Notes: generated from the sequence alone by a model not told the origin. Shown: positions 26,948 to 35,711, counted from the stretch's first letter. The stretch is 64,000 bases of DNA from Chloroflexota bacterium (GCA_012797815.1 JAAZOK010000047.1:23839-87838), one strand, 5' to 3'. Numbers and translations: made by a program.

Positions 26948-28267
26948 ATGCGTTACCATGTTTGGACAGAAGGTTGTCAAATGAATGTAGCCGATTCCAT
27001 CCGGCTTTCTTCTGCTTTGGAGCAGATCGGTTACTTGCCTGCAGGTCAACCCGAGCAAGCGGATGTGATCGTTCTAAACACCTGTGTGGTTCGGCAAAGC
27101 GCAGAAGATAAAGCCGTTGGCAGACTTTCATCATTGAAGAAAATGAAGGAGCAACATCCCGAAAAGACTATCTGCTTGATGGGTTGCATGGTCGGAGTGG
27201 GTGACACCACTCCGCTGAAGAAGCGCTTCCCTTATGTAGATATATTCTCTGCTCCTTCCGATATCACCGCTGTGCTCGATTATTTGCTGAAAATGGAAAA
27301 GGTTCCCTCTGAAGATCTACGCGCCACCGCACAGCTCATTCTCGATAAGGATGAGGATTTCATCCTGCCGGCAGAAATGCGCGGAAATGCCGTATCCGCT
27401 TTCGTGCCGATCGTGCTGGGATGTTCGCATGCTTGCAGCTATTGTGTGATCCCGTTACGGAGAGGGAAAGAGATCAGCCGCCCGCCGCAAGAAATCCTAT
27501 CCGAAGTTCGGGCTCTGGCTGATCAGGGCATCAAAGAAGTGACATTGCTGGGGCAGATCGTGGACCGCTATGGACAAGATGATGCCTCCTATCCAACCCT
27601 GGCAGAATTGCTACGCCAGATTCACCAGGTGGAAGGCATCCAGCGCATTCGCTTTCTCACTTCGCATCCCAACTGGATGACAGACGAACTGCTGGATAGG
27701 ATACAGGAACTGCCAAAAGTCATGCCCCATTTTGAACTCCCCATCCAAGCCGGCGACGATGAAGTCCTGCGCAGAATGCATCGAGGGTACACCAGCGAAA
27801 AATATCTGACGATCGTGGCAAAGATCCGCGCCCGTTTCCCGGTTTCTTCCATTGCCACAGATCTGATCGTTGGTTTTCCGGGTGAGACAGCCGAACAATT
27901 CCAACACTCATTAGACATATTAATGCTGGCTAAACCAGATATGACCCATGTAGCCAGGTACTCCCCCCGCCCGGGCACCTACTCCACCCGCCATATGCAA
28001 GATGACGTCAGCAATGCTGAAAAATGGGAACGGTTCAGAGCAATAGAACGCCTGCAAGAGCAGATCACAACCAGCATCAACGCACAATACTTACACAACA
28101 GAGTCAGTGTTCTTTTTGAAGGATGTAAAAAAGAGCGCTGGTATGGTAGAACTCCTACCAACAAACTGGTTTTCGTGGAATCACCCACGTCCCTGATTGG
28201 AAAGATCGAAGACGTGACTATCACATGGACAGGACCCTGGTCGATGATCGGGGATATAGCGCAGTAG
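26948..28267 (+). CDS. miaB: tRNA methylthiotransferase MiaB
   Basis: MiaB is a radical-SAM enzyme that adds a methylthio group to isopentenyl-adenosine 37 of tRNA. The 439 residues hold the three cysteines of the auxiliary 4Fe-4S cluster (C10, C46, C80) and the radical-SAM C159xxxC163xxC166. The C-terminal TRAM domain is present at about 375-435. GCQMN at the start is typical of MiaB rather than MtaB or RimO. The family's i6A-forming partner MiaA is not in this window. The coding sequence starts at the predicted first transcribed base. Confidence 0.93.
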   Translation: MRYHVWTEGCQMNVADSIRLSSALEQIGYLPAGQPEQADVIVLNTCVVRQSAEDKAVGRLSSLKKMKEQHPEKTICLMGCMVGVGDTTPLKKRFPYVDIFSAPSDITAVLDYLLKMEKVPSEDLRATAQLILDKDEDFILPAEMRGNAVSAFVPIVLGCSHACSYCVIPLRRGKEISRPPQEILSEVRALADQGIKEVTLLGQIVDRYGQDDASYPTLAELLRQIHQVEGIQRIRFLTSHPNWMTDELLDRIQELPKVMPHFELPIQAGDDEVLRRMHRGYTSEKYLTIVAKIRARFPVSSIATDLIVGFPGETAEQFQHSLDILMLAKPDMTHVARYSPRPGTYSTRHMQDDVSNAEKWERFRAIERLQEQITTSINAQYLHNRVSVLFEGCKKERWYGRTPTNKLVFVESPTSLIGKIEDVTITWTGPWSMIGDIAQ

Positions 28268-28276
28268 AATAACGAT

Positions 28277-28984
28277 ATGAAAACATTCTTAAAGGTCATC
28301 CTGATCGGTACGGGTATCGTGGTGGTGGTCATTGCCATCATTTTTTTCGAAACCATTCTGCATCCGCAACGTTCTGCCAAAGTCGTGGAATGGCTACAGA
28401 ATCCGGAAGAGCATACTGACTGGGCAATCCAGGCTAATACACAATGCGCCGCGGCACCTTTTCAATTACCAACAAACGGTTTGATCGGTTACCTGTGGGG
28501 AGATTCCTTCCGGCTTGGGCATAGTCATCAAGGAATCGATATTTTCGGAGGCAGTGAACCCGGCGTCACTCCGGTTTATGCAGCCTATGACGGATATCTG
28601 ACGCGGCTTTCTGATTGGAAATCCTCGGTTATCATCCGCATCCCCAACGACCCCCTACAGCCAAGACGGCAGATCTGGACCTATTACACTCATATGGCAG
28701 ATAAAAACGGCAATTCCTATATCGTGGCTGATTTTCCCCCCGGCAGCAATGAAGTATACGTAAAAGCCGGCACCCTGCTCGGATATCAGGGAAATTATTC
28801 AGGGACATCCGGCAATCCAACCGGGGTTCACCTCCATTTTTCCATTGTGTTAACCGGTAGCGATGGTAATTTCAAGAATGAATTGGAAATCAAAAATACG
28901 CTCGATCCATCCCCCTATTTTGGATTGCCGTTGAATGGGAAGGAAAACAAGGATACCGTCCCAGTCTGCACGTCTTTTCAATAA
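28277..28984 (+). CDS. Membrane-anchored M23 peptidase without LysM
   Basis: A 235-residue protein with an N-terminal membrane segment (about 5-25) and an M23-type domain from about 65. HxxxD is present as H84QGID88, and HLHFS near 190 supplies the last histidines; YYTHMADKNG holds the catalytic-type histidine. Compared with the LysM-M23 pair it is shorter, lacks LysM modules and carries an inserted loop (SVIIRIPNDPLQPRRQIWT). It begins 9 bases after miaB and is likely co-transcribed. It probably cuts peptidoglycan or a secreted glycopeptide. Confidence 0.85.
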   Translation: MKTFLKVILIGTGIVVVVIAIIFFETILHPQRSAKVVEWLQNPEEHTDWAIQANTQCAAAPFQLPTNGLIGYLWGDSFRLGHSHQGIDIFGGSEPGVTPVYAAYDGYLTRLSDWKSSVIIRIPNDPLQPRRQIWTYYTHMADKNGNSYIVADFPPGSNEVYVKAGTLLGYQGNYSGTSGNPTGVHLHFSIVLTGSDGNFKNELEIKNTLDPSPYFGLPLNGKENKDTVPVCTSFQ

Positions 28985-29016
28985 TTCCCACACTTATCCT
29001 ATAATTCAAAGAGCAT

Positions 29017-29826
29017 ATGCTACAATACCGCGATATTCGAAAAGCCCTGGATGACCTGCACCTACGGAGGGGGGACCCTGCGATTGTGCATGTTTCCGCA
29101 TCCCTTCTCTCACAAGTACGGGGAGGAGCACAAACCATTTTAGGTGCGTTGCTAGCGGGGATCGACAATTTATTGATGCCCAGTTTCACATACAACACCA
29201 TGGTCATCCCTGAAGTGGGCCCGGCAGATAACCTTATTGAATATGGTAGCGGCAGGATCAACAATCTAAATGCTGCCATTTTCAGCAGTGACTTACCTGC
29301 TGATTTTGAAGACCGCGAGATCAGTGAATTTTTCCGGCACTACCCGGACGTAACACGTTCCGATCATCCCATTCTTTCTTTTCTCGGGTTGGGACTCGAC
29401 GCAGCTCTTTCCATGCAATCCGTTGCAGATCCGTACGGTCATATCGCCTATTTACGGGGGAAGGGAGTAAAGATCCTGCTGATGGCAAAAGATGCCTCCA
29501 GCATCTTCAGCCTGCATCTTGCGATCAAACAAAGCGGGCGTAAACAGTTTACACGCTGGGCACTTACCTCACAGGGAGTACAGGAATGCCAGTTTTATCC
29601 GGGTTGCGCCGATGGATTTCATAAGCTCTTTTTTTATATGGAAGATCAACTTAAACAAATTCAAGTTCAGGAAGAAGTATGGTATGCGCTCCCACTCGAC
29701 GCAACGCTTGAGACAGCCGAGCGTTTAATTAAAAAAGACCCGTATGCATTGCTTTGCAACGATCTGCAGTGTGAAAAATGCAATCTCATCAGAAAAGAGA
29801 TCCGCCAATCAGGGTCAGCAGGATGA
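29017..29826 (+). CDS. Aminoglycoside 3-N-acetyltransferase-like protein
   Basis: A 269-residue member of the AAC(3)/YokD/FrbF superfamily, acetyl-CoA-dependent N-acetyltransferases. Landmarks are VHVSASLLSQVRGGAQTILGALL, LMPSFTY, the arginine-histidine-proline turn RSDHPILSFLGLG, DPYGHIAYLRGKG and the conserved histidine in SIFSLHLAI. Chromosomal members often act on self-made metabolites and need not confer drug resistance. A TATAAT at 29000-29005 would give a 5-base leader. The C-terminus has a CxxC pair (CNDLQCEKCN), which is unusual for the family. Confidence 0.8.
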   Translation: MLQYRDIRKALDDLHLRRGDPAIVHVSASLLSQVRGGAQTILGALLAGIDNLLMPSFTYNTMVIPEVGPADNLIEYGSGRINNLNAAIFSSDLPADFEDREISEFFRHYPDVTRSDHPILSFLGLGLDAALSMQSVADPYGHIAYLRGKGVKILLMAKDASSIFSLHLAIKQSGRKQFTRWALTSQGVQECQFYPGCADGFHKLFFYMEDQLKQIQVQEEVWYALPLDATLETAERLIKKDPYALLCNDLQCEKCNLIRKEIRQSGSAG

Positions 29827-29902
29827 TTTCGTTCACCTTTATAAGGATGACATATAATAAATTCAAATCTTAAACGATCATTACGGTTACCGGAGAATGT
29901 GC

Positions 29903-30739
29903 ATGAAAGAAATCAGTGAAAATGTGATAATTGATAGCTCATTAAGTGGTGTGACGGTTGGAGTGATAAAAACGCCCAAGGGAGTTATCTTTATCGATTC
30001 TCCATTGACCCCCAAAGATGTACAATCCTGGCGCACCACAGCCATGAAGACCGATAGCGGTTCCTCTCGCGTGCAGGTATTGTTGGATGAACATTTTGAC
30101 CGAACTGCCACGGCTGTCCCGATCAAAAGTCCGGTGATCTCTCATGAAAAGACCTGCAAAGCCATCCAGGCACGACCTTCCACCTTTCGTTTTCCCGCAT
30201 CGGATACCGGCAGCGCATGGGAACTCTACCCTGACATAGGTCCCATGCAATGGATAAGCCCTGAGATCACTTTTACCAATAATCTACTGCTGGAATGGGA
30301 TAAGGACGTAGCCATTCTTGAATATCATCCCGGGCCTTCTAAAGGCTGCAGTTGGGTAAATATTCCCGAGGCAAAGATCCTTTTTGTGGGGGATACAGTA
30401 GTAGCAGACGAGCCACCCTTCCTCGAAAACGCCGACCTGGAACAATGGCTGCAGGAATTGGAATCCCTGAAATCCGAGCAATTCAAGGATTTCATCATCA
30501 TCAGCGGCAGATCGGGGATCATTGAAAAAGCAGATATTCAGGCACAGATCAAATTTCTCCATCAGCTCAATAAAAAAATCGAAAAATTTTCAGCGAAAAA
30601 CATCGAATCGGGACAATTGGATAAATTCATTGCCGGTCTATTGGAAAATTTCCCGACCAAGACGAAAAAATTACAAGAACATTACCATGCGCGCTTGAAA
30701 TGGGGCATCAGCCAGTATTACACTAAGAACATACGATAA
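29903..30739 (+). CDS. Metallo-beta-lactamase-fold protein with degenerate metal site
   Basis: A 278-residue MBL-fold protein. The chain has the usual early strands (VTVGVIKTPKGVIFIDSP), but where HxHxDH should be it reads DEHFDR, so the first and last histidines are lost. The later VGDTVVAD keeps an aspartate, while the final histidine position reads IISGRSG. The C-terminal about 60 residues are helical and basic. It may bind a different ligand or have lost catalysis. The ATG at 29903 is chosen because GGAG lies 7 bases away; the ATG at 29897 is only one base from it. Confidence 0.75.
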   Translation: MKEISENVIIDSSLSGVTVGVIKTPKGVIFIDSPLTPKDVQSWRTTAMKTDSGSSRVQVLLDEHFDRTATAVPIKSPVISHEKTCKAIQARPSTFRFPASDTGSAWELYPDIGPMQWISPEITFTNNLLLEWDKDVAILEYHPGPSKGCSWVNIPEAKILFVGDTVVADEPPFLENADLEQWLQELESLKSEQFKDFIIISGRSGIIEKADIQAQIKFLHQLNKKIEKFSAKNIESGQLDKFIAGLLENFPTKTKKLQEHYHARLKWGISQYYTKNIR

Positions 30740-30764
30740 GTTCCCAAACAGGCGAGGCGAATTC

Positions 30765-31838
30765 ATGAAACATGTTTTTGAAGCATTAGTTGAAGTTACC
30801 CGCGGTAATATTGCCGAAGCCATCCATTTCGGATCGGTGGTTGTATGCAATAACCGGGGAGAGGTCTTATTCAACCTCGGTGATCCTGAACTGGTTACTT
30901 ATCTGCGCTCCACCGCTAAACCACTGCAAGTGCTGGCATTGATGGAAAACCCCGCCTCACAGATATTTCAATTCACCGATGAAGAGATTGCCATCATGTG
31001 TGCCTCCCACTCGGGCACTGACCGGCACGTGGCAGTTCTGGAAGCACTGCAAAAGAAATTGCATATTTCACAAGATGATCTGCAATGCGGGCTGCATCTA
31101 CCGTTCGACCGCATCACCAGCCACCAGATCATTCGCGGAGAAGCACAGAACTCCAGTTTGCGCCACAATTGTTCCGGGAAGCACAGCGGCATGCTGGCAC
31201 TGGCGGGCATTTTAGCTGCTCCCAAAGAAAACTATCTTGATCCTACATCTCCCGCCCAACAATTGATCCTGCAAACCTGTGGAGAAATGTTCGATTATCC
31301 CGCTGCGAAATTTGAGATGGGAGTAGACGGATGTTCCGCACCGGTTTTTGCCGTGCCCATGCGCAATGCAGCCCGTGCTTATGCCACCCTATGCCAGCCC
31401 GATCTATTAACCGAACAACGCGCCGGTGCCTGCCAACGCATCACGCATGCCATGATGACCCATCCATTTCTGGTAGCCGGTCCAGAGCGCTTCGACACCG
31501 CTTTGATGGAAGCACTTCCCGGGAAAGTGATCGCCAAGACCGGCGCCGAAGGGTTCTTTGGAGTGGGCATCATGCCCAATATGCTCTATCCTCACAGCCC
31601 TGCGATGGGGATCATGGTAAAGATCAGTGACGGGGATCTGAAAGATCGTGCCAGATCGATCGTACTGGTGACCCTGTTACGCCATCTGGGATTGCTCAAT
31701 CCAGAGAACCATGCGCTTCTGACTGATTACGATAACCGAAACATCACTAACTGGCGCAATATCCCGGTGGGAGAGATCCGAGCATCCGCACAGCTCAAAC
31801 AGGCACTGAAAGCATGGAAGATCGGACCGGGCGCATGA
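30765..31838 (+). CDS. Asparaginase (Rhizobium-type/asparaginase II family)
   Basis: A 357-residue protein of the asparaginase II family described from Rhizobium etli, unrelated to the E. coli AnsA/AnsB fold. It would hydrolyse asparagine to aspartate and ammonia. Conserved blocks seen are the N-terminal EVTRGNIAEAIHFGSVVV, LRSTAKPLQ, MCASHSG, HNCSGKHSGMLA and MGVDGCSAPVFAVP, followed by a glycine-rich KTGAEGFFGVG near 265. The family is a serine-type amidohydrolase with zinc in known members. The stop overlaps the ATG of the endonuclease III gene (ATGA). Confidence 0.9.
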   Translation: MKHVFEALVEVTRGNIAEAIHFGSVVVCNNRGEVLFNLGDPELVTYLRSTAKPLQVLALMENPASQIFQFTDEEIAIMCASHSGTDRHVAVLEALQKKLHISQDDLQCGLHLPFDRITSHQIIRGEAQNSSLRHNCSGKHSGMLALAGILAAPKENYLDPTSPAQQLILQTCGEMFDYPAAKFEMGVDGCSAPVFAVPMRNAARAYATLCQPDLLTEQRAGACQRITHAMMTHPFLVAGPERFDTALMEALPGKVIAKTGAEGFFGVGIMPNMLYPHSPAMGIMVKISDGDLKDRARSIVLVTLLRHLGLLNPENHALLTDYDNRNITNWRNIPVGEIRASAQLKQALKAWKIGPGA

Positions 31839-32536
31839 ACGATCTACAAGGGCGGCAGCGTAACGACCAGCAGAATGCCCAATGGATGTATAACCGGCTC
31901 CTGGAAAAATTCGGACAACCTACCTGGCGTGCTCCCCTTCCCGCCATTGACGAGCTGGTCTCCACCATCCTCTCACAAAATACCAATGACCGCAACCGAG
32001 ATGTGGCATTTGAGCGCCTGCGCAACCGCTTTCCCACCTGGGAAGCAGTGCGCGATGCGGATGTGGATGCCATCATCGATGCCATCCGTCCAGCCGGACT
32101 GGGAAATCAGAAGGGGAAACGCATCAAGGCGGTTCTGCAACAGATCAGCCGGGAGCAAAATCAACTCGATCTGAGTTTTCTGTCGGATTGGAAAGCGGAG
32201 CAGATCAAAGAGTACCTGCTGCAATTCAAAGGGGTGGGCTACAAGACCGCCGCCATCGTGATGCAGTTTTCGCTGGGCATTCCAGCGTTTCCGGTGGACA
32301 CCCATATCTACCGCGTAAGCGGGCGTTTTGGGATCCGCCCAGCGGGCATGAGTGTGGAAGATTGCCATTCATACATGGAGCAACTCTTTAAACCGGAACA
32401 GTATGAAGCCGGACATCTCAATATCATCCGCCTTGGAAGAGAAATCTGCCAGGCGCGCAAACCGCAATGCACGATCTGCCCACTTAACCAACGCTGTGCA
32501 TACTTTGCGGAACATCCTATCGACCAGGTTCCATAA
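31835..32536 (+). CDS. nth: Endonuclease III (DNA glycosylase/AP lyase)
   Basis: A 233-residue base-excision repair enzyme that removes oxidised pyrimidines and cuts the abasic site. The helix-hairpin-helix LQFKGVGYKTA carries the catalytic lysine (K137), and the catalytic aspartate is in FPVDTHIYRV (D155). The 4Fe-4S cluster ligands are complete: C-x6-C-x2-C-x5-C at the C-terminus (CQARKPQCTICPLNQRC). The ATG at 31835 overlaps the asparaginase stop by 4 bases; a start 21 bases upstream is possible but less likely. Confidence 0.93.
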   Translation: MNDLQGRQRNDQQNAQWMYNRLLEKFGQPTWRAPLPAIDELVSTILSQNTNDRNRDVAFERLRNRFPTWEAVRDADVDAIIDAIRPAGLGNQKGKRIKAVLQQISREQNQLDLSFLSDWKAEQIKEYLLQFKGVGYKTAAIVMQFSLGIPAFPVDTHIYRVSGRFGIRPAGMSVEDCHSYMEQLFKPEQYEAGHLNIIRLGREICQARKPQCTICPLNQRCAYFAEHPIDQVP

Positions 32537-32571
32537 GCGTTTCATCACCCAAATTTTTTCATATGCAATTT

Positions 32572-32600
32572 TTTACAACTTCCCATAATGATGGTATATT
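32572..32600 (+). promoter_or_regulatory. Promoter of the MBL-fold gene, with TTAGTAAA repeats
   Basis: TTTACA (32572-32577), a 17-base spacer, TATATT (32595-32600). Two copies of TTAGTAAA (32606-32613 and 32622-32629, 16 bases apart) straddle the expected transcription start. They may be a repressor site, but this is a guess from position. Confidence 0.6.
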
Positions 32601-32659
32601 ACAATTTAGTAAACCACTTTATTAGTAAATACAAAACAATTTAATAGGAGAAAATCGAA

Positions 32660-33508
32660 ATGAAGGTTACTTTATTACTTGAAAACAATAGTATGTTTGC
32701 ATCGTATTTGAATTCAGAACACGGTTTTTCGGCTTGGATCGAAGATGAAGATATCAAAGTGCTGTATGACTTTGGTTTTTCCGATAACTTCATCAAAAAT
32801 GCAGAAGCTCTGGATATCGACCTGCGCACCGCCGATTACGTCGTCCTCTCCCATGGTCACCGCGACCACGGCTGTGGGTTGAAATATCTTCTCAAATACT
32901 ACCGCGACACCGCCATGGCACGCAAACCCATCATGCTTGTCACCATGGAAGACATCTTCTACAAAAAGTACAACTTTAAGAAAAATCATTCTTCCGGATT
33001 TGATGTCGACCGTGATATTCTGGAACAGTATTTTGACCTGCGCATCACTCCCGAGCCATTATGGGTGACAAAGAATCTGTGCTACATGGGTGTGACCGAA
33101 AAGACCAACGATTTTGAACATAAGGTGCCCCAGGTAGCCAGGAGGCTCGTGAACGGTGAATGGGTCGATGATGTGGTGGATGAAGACACCCAGTTCGCCT
33201 ATCGCCATAAAAATGGCAAAGAGGTAAGTGTGGTGGCCGGCTGCGCCCATTACGGCATCTGCAACATCATGGAATATGCCAAGAAACTGACCGGCACGCA
33301 GCAGGTCCATACCTACCTGGGCGGTTCTCATCTGCGCATCGATGAGGTTCCCCAATCACAGGTCGACAAAACCGTCGAGTATGTGAAGCAACAAAACATC
33401 AAGGATTTCTACATCTGCCACGATACCGATCTGCACTGCAAACTGGCATTATGGAATGCCACCCCCAGTAAAGAAGCCGGCACCGGACTGGTGGTTGAGC
33501 TCGATTGA
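32660..33508 (+). CDS. Metallo-beta-lactamase-fold hydrolase (dihydropterin synthase-like)
   Basis: A 282-residue MBL enzyme with an intact metal motif HGHRDH (H65, H67, D69, H70), plus later histidines in CAHYGICN and YICHDTD. The pattern LSHGHRDHGCGLKYL and AHYGICNIMEYA match the group annotated as 7,8-dihydropterin-6-methyl-4-(beta-D-ribofuranosyl)aminobenzene 5'-phosphate synthase. The name comes from archaeal biochemistry and many bacterial members have other substrates, so the reaction is unconfirmed. TAGGAG lies 9-14 bases before the ATG. It stands alone between a promoter and a strong terminator. Confidence 0.85.
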   Translation: MKVTLLLENNSMFASYLNSEHGFSAWIEDEDIKVLYDFGFSDNFIKNAEALDIDLRTADYVVLSHGHRDHGCGLKYLLKYYRDTAMARKPIMLVTMEDIFYKKYNFKKNHSSGFDVDRDILEQYFDLRITPEPLWVTKNLCYMGVTEKTNDFEHKVPQVARRLVNGEWVDDVVDEDTQFAYRHKNGKEVSVVAGCAHYGICNIMEYAKKLTGTQQVHTYLGGSHLRIDEVPQSQVDKTVEYVKQQNIKDFYICHDTDLHCKLALWNATPSKEAGTGLVVELD

Positions 33509-33542
33509 GCTCCTTGCAAAGATAAAGATTTTTTTTGAATCT

Positions 33543-33574
33543 AAAAGGTCTGCTGATGAAAAGCAGACCTTTTT
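33543..33574. terminator. Bidirectional intrinsic terminator
   Basis: AAAGGTCTGCT (33544-33554), loop GATGAAA, AGCAGACCTTT (33562-33572), then T-rich. The A-rich left flank lets it also serve the convergent DUF3048 gene, which ends at 33579. Confidence 0.9.
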
Positions 33575-33578
33575 CGTT

Positions 33579-34829
33579 TTATTCGGGAGCATGCACCCGC
33601 ACTGCCCAATAACCGGAGCCCGGCTGATCGCCATACACCAATCGATTGTAAATTTCAGAATCGACCGTTTCCCAGTAAGGAGTATAGAAAGGGACGATCT
33701 CGATCCAGGTCTGACCGGGTTTGATCGTGAAGGTATTTCCTTCCGCATCGATAAACCGGATCGGGCGCAGTTTGCCGGTGGTCTTTTCATATTCTTCGCT
33801 GGCTGTGGTCCAATAAATATTGTATTTCTGCCCATCCCGAAAGAGCAGAGCCTGCCCACGCTTGATATACAACAGAGAGATATCGATCACGGTGGCGCTT
33901 TTTACATCATGGTCGGCGAAAAGGATGATGACATTGGATGCCTGAATCGGTTCTCCGGTCAGACGATCGGTTGCCTGGATGAAATTGGTCGCATCGGCAT
34001 TATCCTGCCAGCGCGTGAAGGTACTGCTGGGTTCATCATAGCGCCAGAAGATCTGGTTGAGATAGGAATAATAGAGCCACAAGGATTGCGCCGGTTTCCC
34101 TCCCTCCGGAACCACGTTATCAAAAACCATGCCGCTCAGGGCGGCATCGCCCAGTTCTTTCTGACCCGATTGTGCCAGCTCTTCCAGCTGCGTTACGTCC
34201 ATCATGGCGCTGTTGGGGTCCGACAGGTCATCCCCGAAGATATTCGTATAATCGCTGAGCTGATCGGATACGTCTTTGGCAGCCGAAGCCATGACCAGAT
34301 ACCCACCAAACAACTTCCGGAGCGATTCATACGGCAGTCTCCCGGAACGGATCGGTCCTACCGCCGGTGCACGCACAGGAGTGGTGGTTTCATCTTCTGG
34401 ATAGGAGACAGCAACTTCTTGAGGAAAATCGCCATAGAAGATGCCCAGAAAACGGGTCATGCCCTCCCCGATCCACATCTCAAAGATGATAGGGCAATAC
34501 GACAGCCCGGCCTGGGGGCGGGCAGTGGGCGGGAAATTGCTGATGGACACCAGCAGGGGCGCCTGTTTCAGATTCTCCGCATTGCTGACTGGCAGCCCAT
34601 TCAAAGGATTGACATCCCGCGGGTAGGTGTTGGGACCCGGCGATGGGGGAGTGGAGATCACAGTTGGAGTGGGGACGGCGACGGATTGCGGGGGCAAGGC
34701 GGCTGCTTCCATTTGCATTCCTTCAGGCAGGGGGGTGGCAGTAGGGTCAGGTTGAACAGCCGGGAAAGTGCAACTGACCAGACCCAGCAAACCGGTCAGA
34801 AAGACACTTAGATACTTATTCTTCATCAT
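33579..34829 (-). CDS. DUF3048 (YerB-like) lipoprotein
   Basis: A 416-residue lipoprotein. The signal ends in LVSC (C20), followed by a Thr/Pro-rich stretch (PTATPLPEG, PTPTVISTPPSPGP). The body matches DUF3048/YerB: NPLNGLPVSNAEN, PLLVSISNFPPTARPQAGLSYCPIIFE, EGMTRFLGIFYG and VGPIRSGRLPYESL are all typical. DUF3048 proteins are surface lipoproteins of Gram-positive-like bacteria. YerB itself has no firmly known function. The protein is anchored outside the membrane. A long frame lies antisense across this gene and is a shadow. Confidence 0.88.
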   Translation of the reverse strand: MMKNKYLSVFLTGLLGLVSCTFPAVQPDPTATPLPEGMQMEAAALPPQSVAVPTPTVISTPPSPGPNTYPRDVNPLNGLPVSNAENLKQAPLLVSISNFPPTARPQAGLSYCPIIFEMWIGEGMTRFLGIFYGDFPQEVAVSYPEDETTTPVRAPAVGPIRSGRLPYESLRKLFGGYLVMASAAKDVSDQLSDYTNIFGDDLSDPNSAMMDVTQLEELAQSGQKELGDAALSGMVFDNVVPEGGKPAQSLWLYYSYLNQIFWRYDEPSSTFTRWQDNADATNFIQATDRLTGEPIQASNVIILFADHDVKSATVIDISLLYIKRGQALLFRDGQKYNIYWTTASEEYEKTTGKLRPIRFIDAEGNTFTIKPGQTWIEIVPFYTPYWETVDSEIYNRLVYGDQPGSGYWAVRVHAPE

Positions 34830-34876
34830 AACCTCTTTTTTTTTATTTTAAGCGGGTCTTTCTCACTTGACAAACC

Positions 34877-34905
34877 TTGACAATGGCGCAGAATGTGGTT
34901 ACACT
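34877..34905 (+). promoter_or_regulatory. Promoter of the 34962 lipoprotein gene
   Basis: A perfect TTGACA (34877-34882), a 17-base spacer, then TACACT (34900-34905). A second TTGACA at 34867-34872 lies 10 bases upstream. The expected transcription start (near 34912) falls in the left arm of the palindrome at 34907-34933. Confidence 0.75.
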
Positions 34906-34906
34906 A

Positions 34907-34933
34907 TGGTATAGTGGTATGACCAATATACCA
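34907..34933. repeat. 27-base inverted repeat at the +1 region
   Basis: TGGTATA-G-TGGT-ATG-ACCA-A-TATACCA. The arms of 12 bases match except for one G-A pair, around a three-base centre. It covers the expected start of transcription of the lipoprotein gene, so it could be an operator or a stable hairpin at the 5' end of the message. Confidence 0.85.
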
Positions 34934-34961
34934 CATAAGTAATCAAAAAATGGAGAAAAGA

Positions 34962-35711
34962 ATGAAAACAAGAACAATTTTTGGCATCATTATGGCGGCA
35001 GTTCTGCTGGCTTCCTGCAATGTTGCGCCAAAGGTTAGCACGAATCAAGGTTCAAGCTCTGACATGCAAACCACCGCATTAAAACCAGAGCCCACTGAAT
35101 CCGTTTTGTCGGATGATCTTATCCTGCGCGATGAATTTGAGGATGACATCAACAAGAATTGGGGCATGAAGATCGTTTCCGGATTGGAAGATCAGCTCAT
35201 CTGGTCGCAAACCAACGGAAAGTTCCGCCTCGAGATCCAACCGCCCAACGACACCAACTTCGCATTCTTCCGCAAGGACGCTTCTTACAGTGACGTGATC
35301 GTGCAAGCCGAGGTGGAAAACTACGGTCAACTGGATAACGCTTTTTCCCTGATGTGCCGGGCAAGCGATGCGGGTTGGTATGAACTGCGTATCAGCAGCC
35401 AGGGTTACTACGAACTACTGCGCTATGACCAGTATCTGGCAGATGAAGGCAAGAATGCCTACACCAACTTCGTAGAAAGCCGTATTGGCAGCACCCTGAT
35501 CAACAGCGGATTAGACAAGAACGTTTTCGCACTTTCCTGCCAGGACAACCAGTTGAAAGTATTCATCAACGGCGAACAGGTTTATTATGACAAACGCCCT
35601 CTCACCGTTGAAGACGATACCTACAGCAGCGGTACCATCGGGTTTGGTGCCCTGAGCTACGGCAAAGAAGTGGATGTCACCTTCAACAATATTGAAACCC
35701 TGAAACCCTAG
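34962..35711 (+). CDS. Lipoprotein with concanavalin-like (LamG/DUF1080-type) domain
   Basis: A 249-residue lipoprotein. The signal ends in LLASC (C19). After a linker of about 40 residues, a beta-rich domain begins with DEFEDDINKNWG and continues with VQAEVENYGQ, FSLMCRASDAGWYELRIS and LKVFINGEQVYYD, a pattern of concanavalin-like sandwich domains that bind sugars or sit beside enzymes. The gene at 52062-52769 encodes a protein with the same opening pattern (DDFSSNTSGWD). GGAG lies 6 bases before the ATG at 34962; the ATG at 34950 overlaps that site and is unlikely. The strong promoter predicts high expression. Confidence 0.8.
   Translation: MKTRTIFGIIMAAVLLASCNVAPKVSTNQGSSSDMQTTALKPEPTESVLSDDLILRDEFEDDINKNWGMKIVSGLEDQLIWSQTNGKFRLEIQPPNDTNFAFFRKDASYSDVIVQAEVENYGQLDNAFSLMCRASDAGWYELRISSQGYYELLRYDQYLADEGKNAYTNFVESRIGSTLINSGLDKNVFALSCQDNQLKVFINGEQVYYDKRPLTVEDDTYSSGTIGFGALSYGKEVDVTFNNIETLKP

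Noticed and set aside
29903..30739. Calling the MBL-fold protein a beta-lactamase
   Set aside because: The metal motif is broken and no signal peptide is present, so a beta-lactamase role is not supported.
33456..34811. A 451-residue open frame antisense to the DUF3048 lipoprotein gene
   Set aside because: It lies fully across a gene with a lipobox and recognised domain, has no family resemblance and no ribosome binding site; long antisense frames arise from codon bias.
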